This document shows positions 8,001 through 13,991 of a stretch of DNA of 13,991 nt, piece by piece. Position 1 is the stretch's first letter. The number at the start of each line of letters is the position of its first letter. The notes under the pieces were generated by a model. That model saw nothing but the letters and a program-made list of their open reading frames with translations. It made no database searches and was not told the origin of the DNA. Source of the DNA: Lentisphaerota bacterium (GTDB taxonomy: Bacteria; Verrucomicrobiota; Kiritimatiellia; RFP12; UBA1067); contig JALHET010000024.1 in the NCBI GenBank assembly GCA_022839525.1, positions 1-13,991 on the forward strand, read 5' to 3'. Both the position numbers and the translations under genes were made by a program.

Positions 8001-8963
8001 CTCATAGACGTCCGCGAGGGCGCCGGTCCGGAAGTTGAAGCGCGCGATCTTGTTCTTGTAGCCTTTCGGGGCCAAGACATGGGTCCCGAGCCAGTTGTTT
8101 TTTACGGCCACCTTGTCCGAGAGCACCACCAGCGTCTCGTCGAAATCGAGGTACGGGTTCTCGGCGACCAGCGCCTTGTACTTGAGCTTGCCGTAGGCAT
8201 CGATCGCCTGAGCCGCCTGCGGATCGCCTTTCTCGGCTTTGGCCAACAGGTCGGGCATCGTCTTCACAAACTCATCGGCCTGCTTCAGCAGGGCGCGGCC
8301 GTTTTTGTAGGCGCGCGGCTTGGTCTTGAGAATGTGCCGGATCGAGCGCACCAGCGCCTCGGGCGGGGAGAGTTTCATCAGCGCTGTTTGCGCCTCGGCG
8401 GCGACCCGTTCACGTTCCTTCCGCTCCTCGTCCGCTATACGCTGTAGCGCCTTCTCGCGAAGTTCACCGAACTCCTGACGCTTGTTGCTGGGGGTACAGG
8501 CCGACGCCAGATCGACCTCTTGCCCGCCCGGCACCTTGACCGTGGCCTGGAGTTGGTGGCCCCCCGTGTAGTTGAAATACAGCAAGTTAACCTGATGCTT
8601 GCCAACCTGCAGATCGGCAGAACCTGTCTTCCGCGAAGCCCCATGCAGCCCGTCGTTCATCACCACGGGCTTGCCGTCCACGTAAAGCGCGCTCCCGTCA
8701 TCGGAGGTGACGGCAAACTCGTGTTTGCCGGCCGCAGTCACATTTAGCTCGCCGGAAAATTCAACATTCCACGCATCGCCGAATTTCCGGTTCCCCATCG
8801 AATCGATCTTCGCCGCTGTGCCGGTCCCGAGCGGCTTTCCCTCACCCACCAGAAATACGGTCCGCACTTTGCCCTGATGGGCGAAGTAGGTCATTTCGGC
8901 ACGCGCGGACAACATGGGCAGAACCGAACAGAAAACGAGCCCCCATCCCCCTTTGCCCCACAT
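5058..8963 (-). CDS. HzsA-related dihaem protein with N-terminal PA14 and C-terminal SUMF1/FGE-like domains
   Basis: The protein has 1301 residues with a signal peptide (1-22, ending SARA). Domains in order: PA14-like lectin fold (about 25-150; AVTSDDGSALYVDGKPVV and LQVGKHQVNLLYFNYTGG are typical); a charged helix rich in Glu/Arg (163-195); a TolB/WD-like propeller (about 275-520; EPDVHYDGQKLLFTST, YLMGPNGEQPRQLT); a helical region (540-630); the hydrazine synthase alpha middle-type domain (about 690-805; LGTVKVEADGSAMFRIPA, LQLFRSWLVAMPGEKLSCIGCH), giving haem motif CIGCH (798-802); a second haem motif CVRCH (848-852); then a formylglycine-generating-enzyme-like fold (1035-1300; IPAGEFVMGSDEETPWEQPRH, NLPTEAQWEWACRAGSGTA, GLYDMHGNVSEW, RGGSFFDRPYR). 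The two catalytic Cys positions of true FGE are Asp1271 and Ala1276, so it is probably not an active FGE. The strong GGAGGAG four bases from the ATG fixes the start. Function is unknown; probably an extracytoplasmic haem enzyme acting with the downstream gene. Confidence 0.88.
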   Translation of the reverse strand: MWGKGGWGLVFCSVLPMLSARAEMTYFAHQGKVRTVFLVGEGKPLGTGTAAKIDSMGNRKFGDAWNVEFSGELNVTAAGKHEFAVTSDDGSALYVDGKPVVMNDGLHGASRKTGSADLQVGKHQVNLLYFNYTGGHQLQATVKVPGGQEVDLASACTPSNKRQEFGELREKALQRIADEERKERERVAAEAQTALMKLSPPEALVRSIRHILKTKPRAYKNGRALLKQADEFVKTMPDLLAKAEKGDPQAAQAIDAYGKLKYKALVAENPYLDFDETLVVLSDKVAVKNNWLGTHVLAPKGYKNKIARFNFRTGALADVYEPKDGAYVGEPDVHYDGQKLLFTSTDTNNMFQVMEVGVDGSNPRKVSPIVGEYIHNYGGIYLPDDMIIFSSTAPMIGVPCIGGSRTVPNLYLMGPNGEQPRQLTFEQDADWYPTVREDGQVMYLRWEYTDIMHYYSRIMMTMNPDGSNQRAIYGSQSLWPNSMLNARPLPGAPGKFVAVVSGHHGVAAAGKLTIFDTNKGYAHADGVVQHIPGYGKKVTHVTVDQLYPTVKKRLLGQFPDLQDVVDTLITENMPEASQQGKDYHELNNDFFNTCYPKLREFYPEMALDLDQLVNGVFPQFLQPYPVSAHYYLVVAKLTAQAPWKLYLVDTFDNFVPLQPDDLGGYSYMVEPYPLKKRTRPPVIPSKVNLQDKEAVCYVQNVYRGPGLKGVPEGTVDALRVFTYAYGYYKIGSHDHLGVESGWDVKRLLGTVKVEADGSAMFRIPANTTISLQPLDKEGRALQLFRSWLVAMPGEKLSCIGCHEPPTEPPVTRKTIASGKPPQAIRPWRQRVEGFAFDMEVQPVLDAYCVRCHDGNDTNRPNFKGGGQQKGYSEAYHAFRKYFRSPGPESAGTMNIPYEYHASTSEGVQLIEKGHHGVKLDDESWRRINAWIDLNVPFFGSWTSAYEGNPQRQTWTTNISEHAAALRAQYANVDDDWESIPEKPYPVTATAGKGEELAAPVSVSAPGWPFTPDVARQMQQAEGGKKRALDLGGGVSITLVRIPAGEFVMGSDEETPWEQPRHRVKIGRPFWMSEAEVNNAAFFTFKPDHNAGVFDQQWKDHVRLGYYANYDEQPAVRMSWLDAKAFCDWLGRKTRQKVNLPTEAQWEWACRAGSGTAMFFGTPEADFSPYANLADKSIEKFAVTGVNPVFNPKLVGNRTFDFVPRISTFDDKQFLISGTKQYQPNAWGLYDMHGNVSEWTRSDYARYPYVAGKSDSGDSRTKKTVRGGSFFDRPYRATASYRLGYVPWQGVFNVGFRIVVED

Positions 8964-8965
8964 AA

Positions 8966-8972
8966 CTCCTCC
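8966..8972 (-). promoter_or_regulatory. Strong ribosome binding site of the HzsA-related gene
   Basis: GGAGGAG on the minus strand lies directly before the ATG at 8963 (core GGAGG four bases away). It supports the chosen start for the 1301-residue protein. Confidence 0.75.
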
Positions 8973-9009
8973 GCTTAAAATGATGGCATCTTCTTTTAAT
9001 TAAAGTCAA

Positions 9010-9039
9010 ATCATACCTTAGCGCGAGCGATACGATCAA
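9010..9039 (-). promoter_or_regulatory. Candidate sigma-70-type promoter for the HzsA-related gene
   Basis: On the minus strand TTGATC (9034-9039) and TATGAT (9010-9015) are separated by 18 bp; TATGAT matches five of six bases of the -10 consensus. The site lies 46 bp before the start codon in the most AT-rich stretch near the gene, and a TTTAATTAAA palindrome (8995-9004) follows in the 5' leader. It would let the haem genes be transcribed independently of the upstream thioredoxin gene. Confidence 0.4.
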
Positions 9040-9086
9040 GCCCGGAAAATCAAGCGTTACGCAATTTGGCCGCCGCCATCGGCCGC

Positions 9087-9851
9087 CTACCGCTTCTCCG
9101 CCTTTTTAGCGCGGGCCGCCCGGCCGATCGCGAGAAGCTTTACGACCTTGGCTTCTGTCAGCTCATAGCCTTTAAGTCCGGGAAAACCCTCCCAAATGAC
9201 GGTGCGGTGCTGCGGCTCGAGGATGATGACATGCGGCCACCCCCAGACCCCGAAGTAGGCCTCGTACGCGCCCTGTCCATCGGTGGTGGGGATCGTCCCC
9301 TCTGTCTGGTCCGGCCCGCCCTCCACACCCGCCTCCCCCCCTTGGTTTGCGGGCTTCCCTTCGTCCACACCTTGAACGTTCAACGTTGCGCGTTGAGCGT
9401 TGAGCGTTCCAGCGTCCGCGCGCGGCCGGTCCAGGGCCAGATAGTACTCTTTTTTGGGGCCTTTGTTGGCCAAGACGTTCTCTTCCGGTTCGCCCGTGAG
9501 GCCGATCACAACCAGCTCGTCCCCATATTTCTTATGCAGCGTGTTCATCAGCGGGGTCATCCGTTTACAGGCGCTGCACCACGTCCGCCAGAATTCGATG
9601 ACCAGAAACTTGCCCTCCATCTCCGGTTTTTCCGAGAGCCATTTTTGGACGTCCAGTGGAGGCACATCGGTAAACGCGCGGCTGGCCGCCCACAACTGTT
9701 TCCCGCCGGCCGGGGCGGCGGGCGGACGGGTCACCGTGCAGACGCCCGCCGGGTCACACGCCGGCGAGCCAGCCTGTTCCGCGGCCGACAGGCACGTTAC
9801 GGAAAACACGCAGGGCAGAATGCCGAGCATTACGGTGAGCGGTTGAGCCAT
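9087..9851 (-). CDS. Exported thioredoxin-like (TlpA/DsbE-type) protein with repeat-derived insertion
   Basis: The protein has 254 residues. The N-terminus is hydrophobic and looks like a signal peptide (MAQPLTVMLGILPCVFSVTCLSAA). Cys20 is not in a good lipobox because Thr precedes it. A thioredoxin fold follows: KFLVIEFWRTWCSACKRM (81-98) gives the redox pair Cys92-Ser-Ala-Cys95, then VVIGLTGEPEE, and after a long insertion YFGVWGWPHVIILEP with the conserved cis-Pro206. The insertion (about 142-190) is Gly/Glu/Gln-rich and starts with heptad peptides TLNAQRA and TLNVQGV encoded by a 7-bp DNA repeat. The C-terminus is basic (ARAKKAEKR). AAGGGG seven bases before the ATG serves as ribosome binding site. 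Such proteins act in the periplasm as thiol reductants, for example for cytochrome c maturation. The next gene downstream encodes a multihaem c protein, so a maturation or partner role is a reasonable inference. Confidence 0.82.
   Translation of the reverse strand: MAQPLTVMLGILPCVFSVTCLSAAEQAGSPACDPAGVCTVTRPPAAPAGGKQLWAASRAFTDVPPLDVQKWLSEKPEMEGKFLVIEFWRTWCSACKRMTPLMNTLHKKYGDELVVIGLTGEPEENVLANKGPKKEYYLALDRPRADAGTLNAQRATLNVQGVDEGKPANQGGEAGVEGGPDQTEGTIPTTDGQGAYEAYFGVWGWPHVIILEPQHRTVIWEGFPGLKGYELTEAKVVKLLAIGRAARAKKAEKR
9374..9408 (-). repeat. Heptanucleotide tandem repeat inside a coding sequence (AACGCTC-type)
   Basis: There are five consecutive 7-mers on the minus strand: AACGCTC, AACGCTC, AACGCGC, AACGTTG, AACGTTC. 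AAC is invariant, as in the 354-385 tract. The repeat sits in the insertion of the thioredoxin-like protein. Because three units equal 21 bases, the encoded peptide repeats every seven residues (TLNAQRA / TLNVQGV). Confidence 0.85.
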
Positions 9852-9920
9852 CTTTACCCCTTACGGACGGGACGGCAGAGCCCGCCCCGCCATCATTTCG
9901 AAAAACAGCGTTTACCCTTA

Positions 9921-9931
9921 GTACACTGTAC
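9921..9931. promoter_or_regulatory. Perfect 11-bp palindrome, possible operator
   Basis: GTACACTGTAC is symmetrical about its central base (half-sites GTACA/TGTAC). It lies 70 bp before the start of the thioredoxin-like gene, in an AT-richer part of the spacer. A protein-binding site is possible, but I cannot assign a regulator, and a palindrome of this size can arise by chance. Confidence 0.25.
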
Positions 9932-9954
9932 GAGCTAAACGGACGGATATCTTT

Positions 9955-10005
9955 GACAGGATTAACATGATTGGTTTTAGGGCTTCATAATCCTGTAATC
10001 CTGTC
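9955..10005. repeat. ACAGGATTA-type inverted repeat downstream of fucI
   Basis: GACAGGATTAACATGATT (9955-9972) faces AATCCTGTAATCCTGTC (9989-10005). Ten outer base pairs are perfect (GACAGGATTA/TAATCCTGTC) and the inner part pairs with a one-base offset; the loop is about 16 nt. Each arm is itself two near-copies of a 8-9-bp unit (ACAGGATTA). It begins 22 bp after the fucI stop codon, where a terminator would sit, but no U-run follows on the minus strand. From memory, similar ACAGGATTAACAGGATT phrases are dispersed in many environmental genomes. Confidence 0.7.
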
Positions 10006-10026
10006 CGAAAGAAATTCCTGTGCAGA

Positions 10027-11808
<1,782 letters not shown>

Positions 11809-11815
11809 GAAAAAA

Positions 11816-11823
11816 CCTCCTTT
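11816..11823 (-). promoter_or_regulatory. Strong ribosome binding site of fucI
   Basis: AAAGGAGG on the minus strand ends seven bases before the ATG at 11808. This is an almost perfect Shine-Dalgarno match with ideal spacing and decides the fucI start. Confidence 0.85.
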
Positions 11824-11844
11824 GATAAATAACCAGTCTATCAA
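11822..11844. promoter_or_regulatory. TTGATA-N11-TATCAA dyad next to the fucI ribosome binding site
   Basis: TTGATA (11822-11827) and its reverse complement TATCAA (11839-11844) are separated by 11 bp. One half-site overlaps the edge of the Shine-Dalgarno sequence. It could be a repressor site, or an RNA stem that limits ribosome access. Six-base half-sites can occur by chance, so this is tentative. Confidence 0.3.
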
Positions 11845-11869
11845 CCCGGATGGTTTTAGGAAAGCGCAA

Positions 11870-11890
11870 GTTAGAGGTTACACGTTCACC
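11870..11890 (-). repeat. Three AAC-type heptamers upstream of fucI
   Basis: The minus strand reads GGTGAAC, GTGTAAC, CTCTAAC. All three end in AAC, and the 12-mer AACGTGTAACCT (11875-11886) is identical to 368-379 near the hexokinase gene. The tract lies about 60-80 bp before the fucI start. Confidence 0.7.
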
Positions 11891-11922
11891 GCGAAGCTCT
11901 GGTAGGGCGTTTTCCCCGAAAC

Positions 11923-11982
11923 CGTCCCTCTACCCTGAGCAAGCCGAAGGGCGGACGCTTTGTTTTCAATGATGGAGGGACG
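11923..11982. repeat. Inverted repeat enclosing a CCCTGAGC...CGAAGGG element
   Basis: CGTCCCTC (11923-11930) and GAGGGACG (11975-11982) form an 8-bp inverted repeat. Between them lies CCCTGAGCAAGCCGAAGGG (11933-11951), which fits the CCCTGAGCNNGNCGAAGGG intergenic repeat that I recall from many bacterial genomes. The element is 60-120 bp after the end of the toroid-protein gene and may act as a 3'-end structure for that operon. Confidence 0.55.
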
Positions 11983-12041
11983 ACCCCCGTACCGTCCGGC
12001 GTCTGGGAAGAGGCCAAACTGAGAGGTGCTGTTCCGCGCCG

Positions 12042-13151
12042 CTACCGCGCGGCGAGCAGGGTGAGGGCCGTGGTGTAGAGCCGTCCGCCGACGCTTTCCC
12101 ATTGATCCCGGCATCCGGCCTTCTGCTGCACGGCCATCTGTCTGCGCACGGCTTCGGCCTGAGCGCCCGCGCCCGCCGATTCGAAGGCCAGGGTTTTGGC
12201 GTAATCGCGGTAGCAGTCCGCCCCCTCGCCTGCCGCGGGGAGGGCACGCAGCGACCCCGCCACACGCCGCCCCAATTCGGGCAACCCTGGGAACGCCTTG
12301 CCGTCCGCAATCAGCGCATAAGCCGCCAGTGCGGCCAGACTGTCCGAACATGCGGACGACGTGCGGTGATAAGCCACGCTGCCGTCCTCGCGCGCGCTGC
12401 CGCGCAGCCAGCGCAGCCCTTTGCGCAAGGGGATCTGCGCCTCCGCAAAGCCCTGCCGGCTGGCACAGGCCAACGCGCGCACCTGCCAGGCGGTCATCGC
12501 CGTGTTGCCCTCAGACTGCGGCTCGTAGTCCCAGCCGCCCTCCGCCGTCTGCCGCGCGCGGCTGAAGGCCACCGCCCGTTCCAGCGTCGGCTTGAGCGAC
12601 GGTTGCCCGGGATAGAGTGTAGCGAGGGCAAACGCGGCGAGCGCATGGTTATAGAACTGCTCGCGGCCGCGGCCGCCGAAGGCGCCGTCCGCCGTCTGCA
12701 GGGACGCCAGCGCGGCGCAGGCCCGCTGAAGCTGCGGCGCATAACGGCTGTCCGGCGCGCGGGCGAGCGCCAGCGCGGCCAGCGCGGTGAGCGCGGGCCG
12801 GTAGGCCTCCGCGCCGCCGTATTTGGCCGGACTCCACGAGCCGTCCGGCTCTTGCGCCGCGGCCAGCCACGAAAGCCCGTCCGGGGGGGGCGTACCGCAC
12901 TTGCAGCCATTCCGGTACACGGAGACCAGCGAGAGCGCAACCGTCAGCACGGCGGCCGCGCCAAGCCCCCACCACGGGGAAAGCGGCCGGCGGCGCGCGC
13001 GGCCGCGCTCCGCGTCAACGGCGGCCATGATGCGCCCTGTGAGGTCGGCCGCAGGCATGCGTTCGGGCATGCTGCGGAGCCGTTCCACCAACCCGCGGAA
13101 CGCGGCGGCTTCCGGCAGGTTCAATTCGTTCAAATGTGCGGTCAGGTTCAT
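12042..13151 (-). CDS. Membrane-anchored probable anti-sigma factor with squalene-cyclase-like alpha/alpha-toroid sensor domain
   Basis: The protein has 369 residues. Residues 1-55 are a cytoplasmic helical segment ending in a basic patch (ERGRARRR). One membrane helix follows (about 60-80, WWGLGAAAVLTVALSLVSVY), placing residues 81-369 outside. The outer part carries repeated QW-like motifs of the terpenoid-cyclase/prenyltransferase toroid: QEPDGSW (100-106), QTADGAFGG (152-160), QTAEGGWDY (201-209) and REDGSVAY (254-261), each followed by an Ala/Leu-rich helix. The DxDD acid motif of real squalene-hopene cyclases is not seen, so catalysis is unlikely. A CKC pair (Cys83-Cys85) lies just after the membrane helix. 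Its ATG overlaps the sigma factor stop codon (ATGA), which implies translational coupling and supports an anti-sigma role. The N-terminal part has no HxxxCxxC zinc motif, so it is not a typical ZAS protein. The anti-sigma assignment rests on context and topology. Confidence 0.75.
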   Translation of the reverse strand: MNLTAHLNELNLPEAAAFRGLVERLRSMPERMPAADLTGRIMAAVDAERGRARRRPLSPWWGLGAAAVLTVALSLVSVYRNGCKCGTPPPDGLSWLAAAQEPDGSWSPAKYGGAEAYRPALTALAALALARAPDSRYAPQLQRACAALASLQTADGAFGGRGREQFYNHALAAFALATLYPGQPSLKPTLERAVAFSRARQTAEGGWDYEPQSEGNTAMTAWQVRALACASRQGFAEAQIPLRKGLRWLRGSAREDGSVAYHRTSSACSDSLAALAAYALIADGKAFPGLPELGRRVAGSLRALPAAGEGADCYRDYAKTLAFESAGAGAQAEAVRRQMAVQQKAGCRDQWESVGGRLYTTALTLLAAR

Positions 13152-13705
13152 TTTTCCTCCAGATACGTGCGCAATTTGGCGAGCGCGTTAAACATGCGCG
13201 ACTTCACCGTCCCCACGGGTATCTTCAAAATCGCGGCGATTTCAGCATAAGGCAAATCCTGATACACCCCGAGTTCCACCACCTGCCGCAGGCCTTCCGG
13301 CAGAGAGGCCAGCGCCGCCCCCACGTCCATGCCGCCAGCCGCGCCCGCGTCTGCCGCGGACGGCCCCGCGTGTTCCGGGCGCGGTTCCGCCGTGAGCCCC
13401 TTCACCAGCCGTTCATGCCGTTTGCGGCGGCGCAGCTCGTCGATCCAGACCTGCCGGGCCAGCAGGAACAGGAACGTCGTGAACTTGGCGGTGGCCACAT
13501 ACCGGTTCCTGTAGCGGTACAACCTGAGAAAGGTCTGCTGGACTAAGTCCTCGTAATCATATTGAACGCCGGAACGCGCGAAAAAGTTCAGCAGCATGTT
13601 CTGGTGCCGCTTCACCAGAACCTCGAATGCGTCGCGGTCATCATCCCGCGCCCTGAGCATCAGGGCCGCGTCGTCCATTTCGTTCAGTTGCGCGTGAGGA
13701 GTCAT
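13148..13705 (-). CDS. ECF-type RNA polymerase sigma factor
   Basis: The protein has 185 residues. Region 2 is clear: AFEVLVKRHQNMLLNFFARS (26-45), YEDLVQQTFLRLYRYRNRY (51-69), and FTTFLFLLARQVWIDELRRRKR (75-96) covering the -10 recognition helix. An Ala/Gly-rich linker (108-133) is followed by region 4: LPEGLRQVVELGVYQDLPYAEIAAIL (135-160) and the helix-turn-helix KIPVGTVKSRMFNALAKLR (161-179). Regions 1 and 3 are absent, as usual for ECF factors. The ATG at 13705 is chosen because it begins the conserved acidic N-terminus and follows a G-rich AAGGGGGG ribosome binding site. The in-frame ATG at 13834 would lie inside the upstream gene. The stop codon overlaps the start of the probable anti-sigma gene. 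The signal it answers to and its target promoters are unknown. Confidence 0.95.
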   Translation of the reverse strand: MTPHAQLNEMDDAALMLRARDDDRDAFEVLVKRHQNMLLNFFARSGVQYDYEDLVQQTFLRLYRYRNRYVATAKFTTFLFLLARQVWIDELRRRKRHERLVKGLTAEPRPEHAGPSAADAGAAGGMDVGAALASLPEGLRQVVELGVYQDLPYAEIAAILKIPVGTVKSRMFNALAKLRTYLEEK

Positions 13706-13713
13706 AACCCCCC

Positions 13714-13991
13714 TTATCGGTCGGGGGAGGTGGTGAGGTTTTTCAAAAGGGGCGCGAGTTTCTGGGCGGTCACCGACTGCTCCTGAAACCGGGTGCGGTC
13801 GCTTTCTTTCGGGTTGATCAGCCCCAGCGTACACAGGGCCGCGATCACGACAAAGGCTTTGACGCCACCGATCATACCGCCCAGTATGGCGTCGAAGGGC
13901 TGGGCGATCGCCAACTGCAGGGCATCGGTCAGAAGGTGGCTTAGCCCGAACCAGACGGCCAGACAGAGCACCGCCATCAGGATGAACACAA
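13714..13991 (-). CDS. CvpA-like membrane protein, C-terminal part (5' end outside window)
   Basis: The frame is open from the right edge of the window to TAA at 13714-13716, giving about 92 residues of a longer protein. Two hydrophobic helices are visible (FILMAVLCLAVWFGLSHLL and GGMIGGVKAFVVIAALCTLGLI), joined by an AIAQPFDAILGG segment, then an amphipathic, charged tail. The Gly-rich GGMIGGVKAFVVIAAL helix after a short loop is the pattern of the last helices of CvpA (colicin V production) family proteins of the inner membrane. The stop is 8 bp before the sigma factor start, so the three genes probably form one operon. The family match rests on the C-terminal half only. Confidence 0.6.
   Translation of the reverse strand, partial: VFILMAVLCLAVWFGLSHLLTDALQLAIAQPFDAILGGMIGGVKAFVVIAALCTLGLINPKESDRTRFQEQSVTAQKLAPLLKNLTTSPDR

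Larger units (their letters stand above)
9852..10026. other. Spacer between fucI and the thioredoxin-like gene
   Basis: The spacer holds a perfect GTACA-C-TGTAC palindrome (9921-9931) and an ACAGGATTA-type inverted repeat (9955-10005), listed separately. Only weak promoter-like hexamers are visible for the thioredoxin-like gene. Confidence 0.5.
11809..12041. other. Spacer upstream of fucI with several repeats
   Basis: This 233-bp spacer holds, from right to left in fucI direction, an 8-bp inverted repeat enclosing a CCCTGAGC...CGAAGGG element, three AAC-type heptamers, a TTGATA dyad and the fucI ribosome binding site. No convincing -35/-10 pair could be fixed. Confidence 0.5.

Noticed and set aside
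3090..8963. Calling the pair a true hydrazine synthase and the organism an anammox bacterium
   Set aside because: Only domain layout and local motifs match; the proteins carry extra domains, the recalled Tyr haem-ligand position is not conserved, and no hydrazine dehydrogenase or nitrite reductase is present in the window.
9061..9086. GGCCG...CGGCC hairpin after the thioredoxin-like gene as an intrinsic terminator
   Set aside because: The stem has only five base pairs and is not followed by a U-run.
12102..13250. Plus-strand open frame of 382 codons opposite the anti-sigma/toroid gene
   Set aside because: Arg-rich composition without motifs; the minus-strand QW-motif protein and the ATGA coupling are convincing.

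Overview
The window reads as a GC-rich chromosomal segment of a Gram-negative bacterium of the Planctomycetota-Verrucomicrobiota-Kiritimatiellota type. The assignment is inferred from content: a eukaryotic-type hexokinase, a very large secreted haem protein that fuses PA14, hydrazine-synthase-alpha-like and SUMF1 domains, an ECF sigma factor coupled to a membrane protein with a squalene-cyclase-like toroid, and L-fucose isomerase. Kiritimatiellota is my best guess; no rRNA or marker gene is present to settle it. No tRNA, rRNA, CRISPR array, transposase or phage gene was seen.

Layout. Positions 3-3074 lie on the plus strand: the 3' end of a DtxR/MntR-type metal-dependent repressor, a 181-bp spacer with 7-bp-period repeats, a hexokinase-family sugar kinase, and 14 bp later a secreted C39/papain-like cysteine peptidase. 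Everything from 3090 to the right edge is on the minus strand and meets the peptidase gene tail to tail at a hairpin that contains both stop codons. In transcription order (right to left) the minus strand carries: a CvpA-like membrane protein (partial), an ECF sigma factor and its probable membrane-bound anti-sigma partner with an alpha/alpha-toroid domain (tight operon, ATGA overlap); L-fucose isomerase (fucI); a secreted thioredoxin-like protein with a repeat-derived insertion; a 1301-residue HzsA-related dihaem fusion protein; and a beta-propeller/dihaem cytochrome c protein.

How the genes may work together. The last two proteins resemble the alpha subunit and a fused beta-gamma subunit of hydrazine synthase (propeller plus CCP/MauG-like dihaem domain). 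They are exported and each has two CxxCH haem c motifs. The secreted thioredoxin just upstream could keep haem-attachment cysteines reduced or act on the complex. This looks like a periplasmic or envelope multihaem enzyme of unknown substrate, not evidence of anammox. FucI and the hexokinase-type kinase are sugar-metabolism genes but are on opposite strands and not in one operon.

Non-coding structure is unusually rich. Four tracts share a 7-bp period with a conserved AAC (two in the 228-408 spacer, one upstream of fucI, one inside the thioredoxin coding sequence). Other spacers hold a CGCAAAGA tandem/inverted repeat, an ACAGGATTA inverted repeat and a CCCTGAGC...CGAAGGG element.
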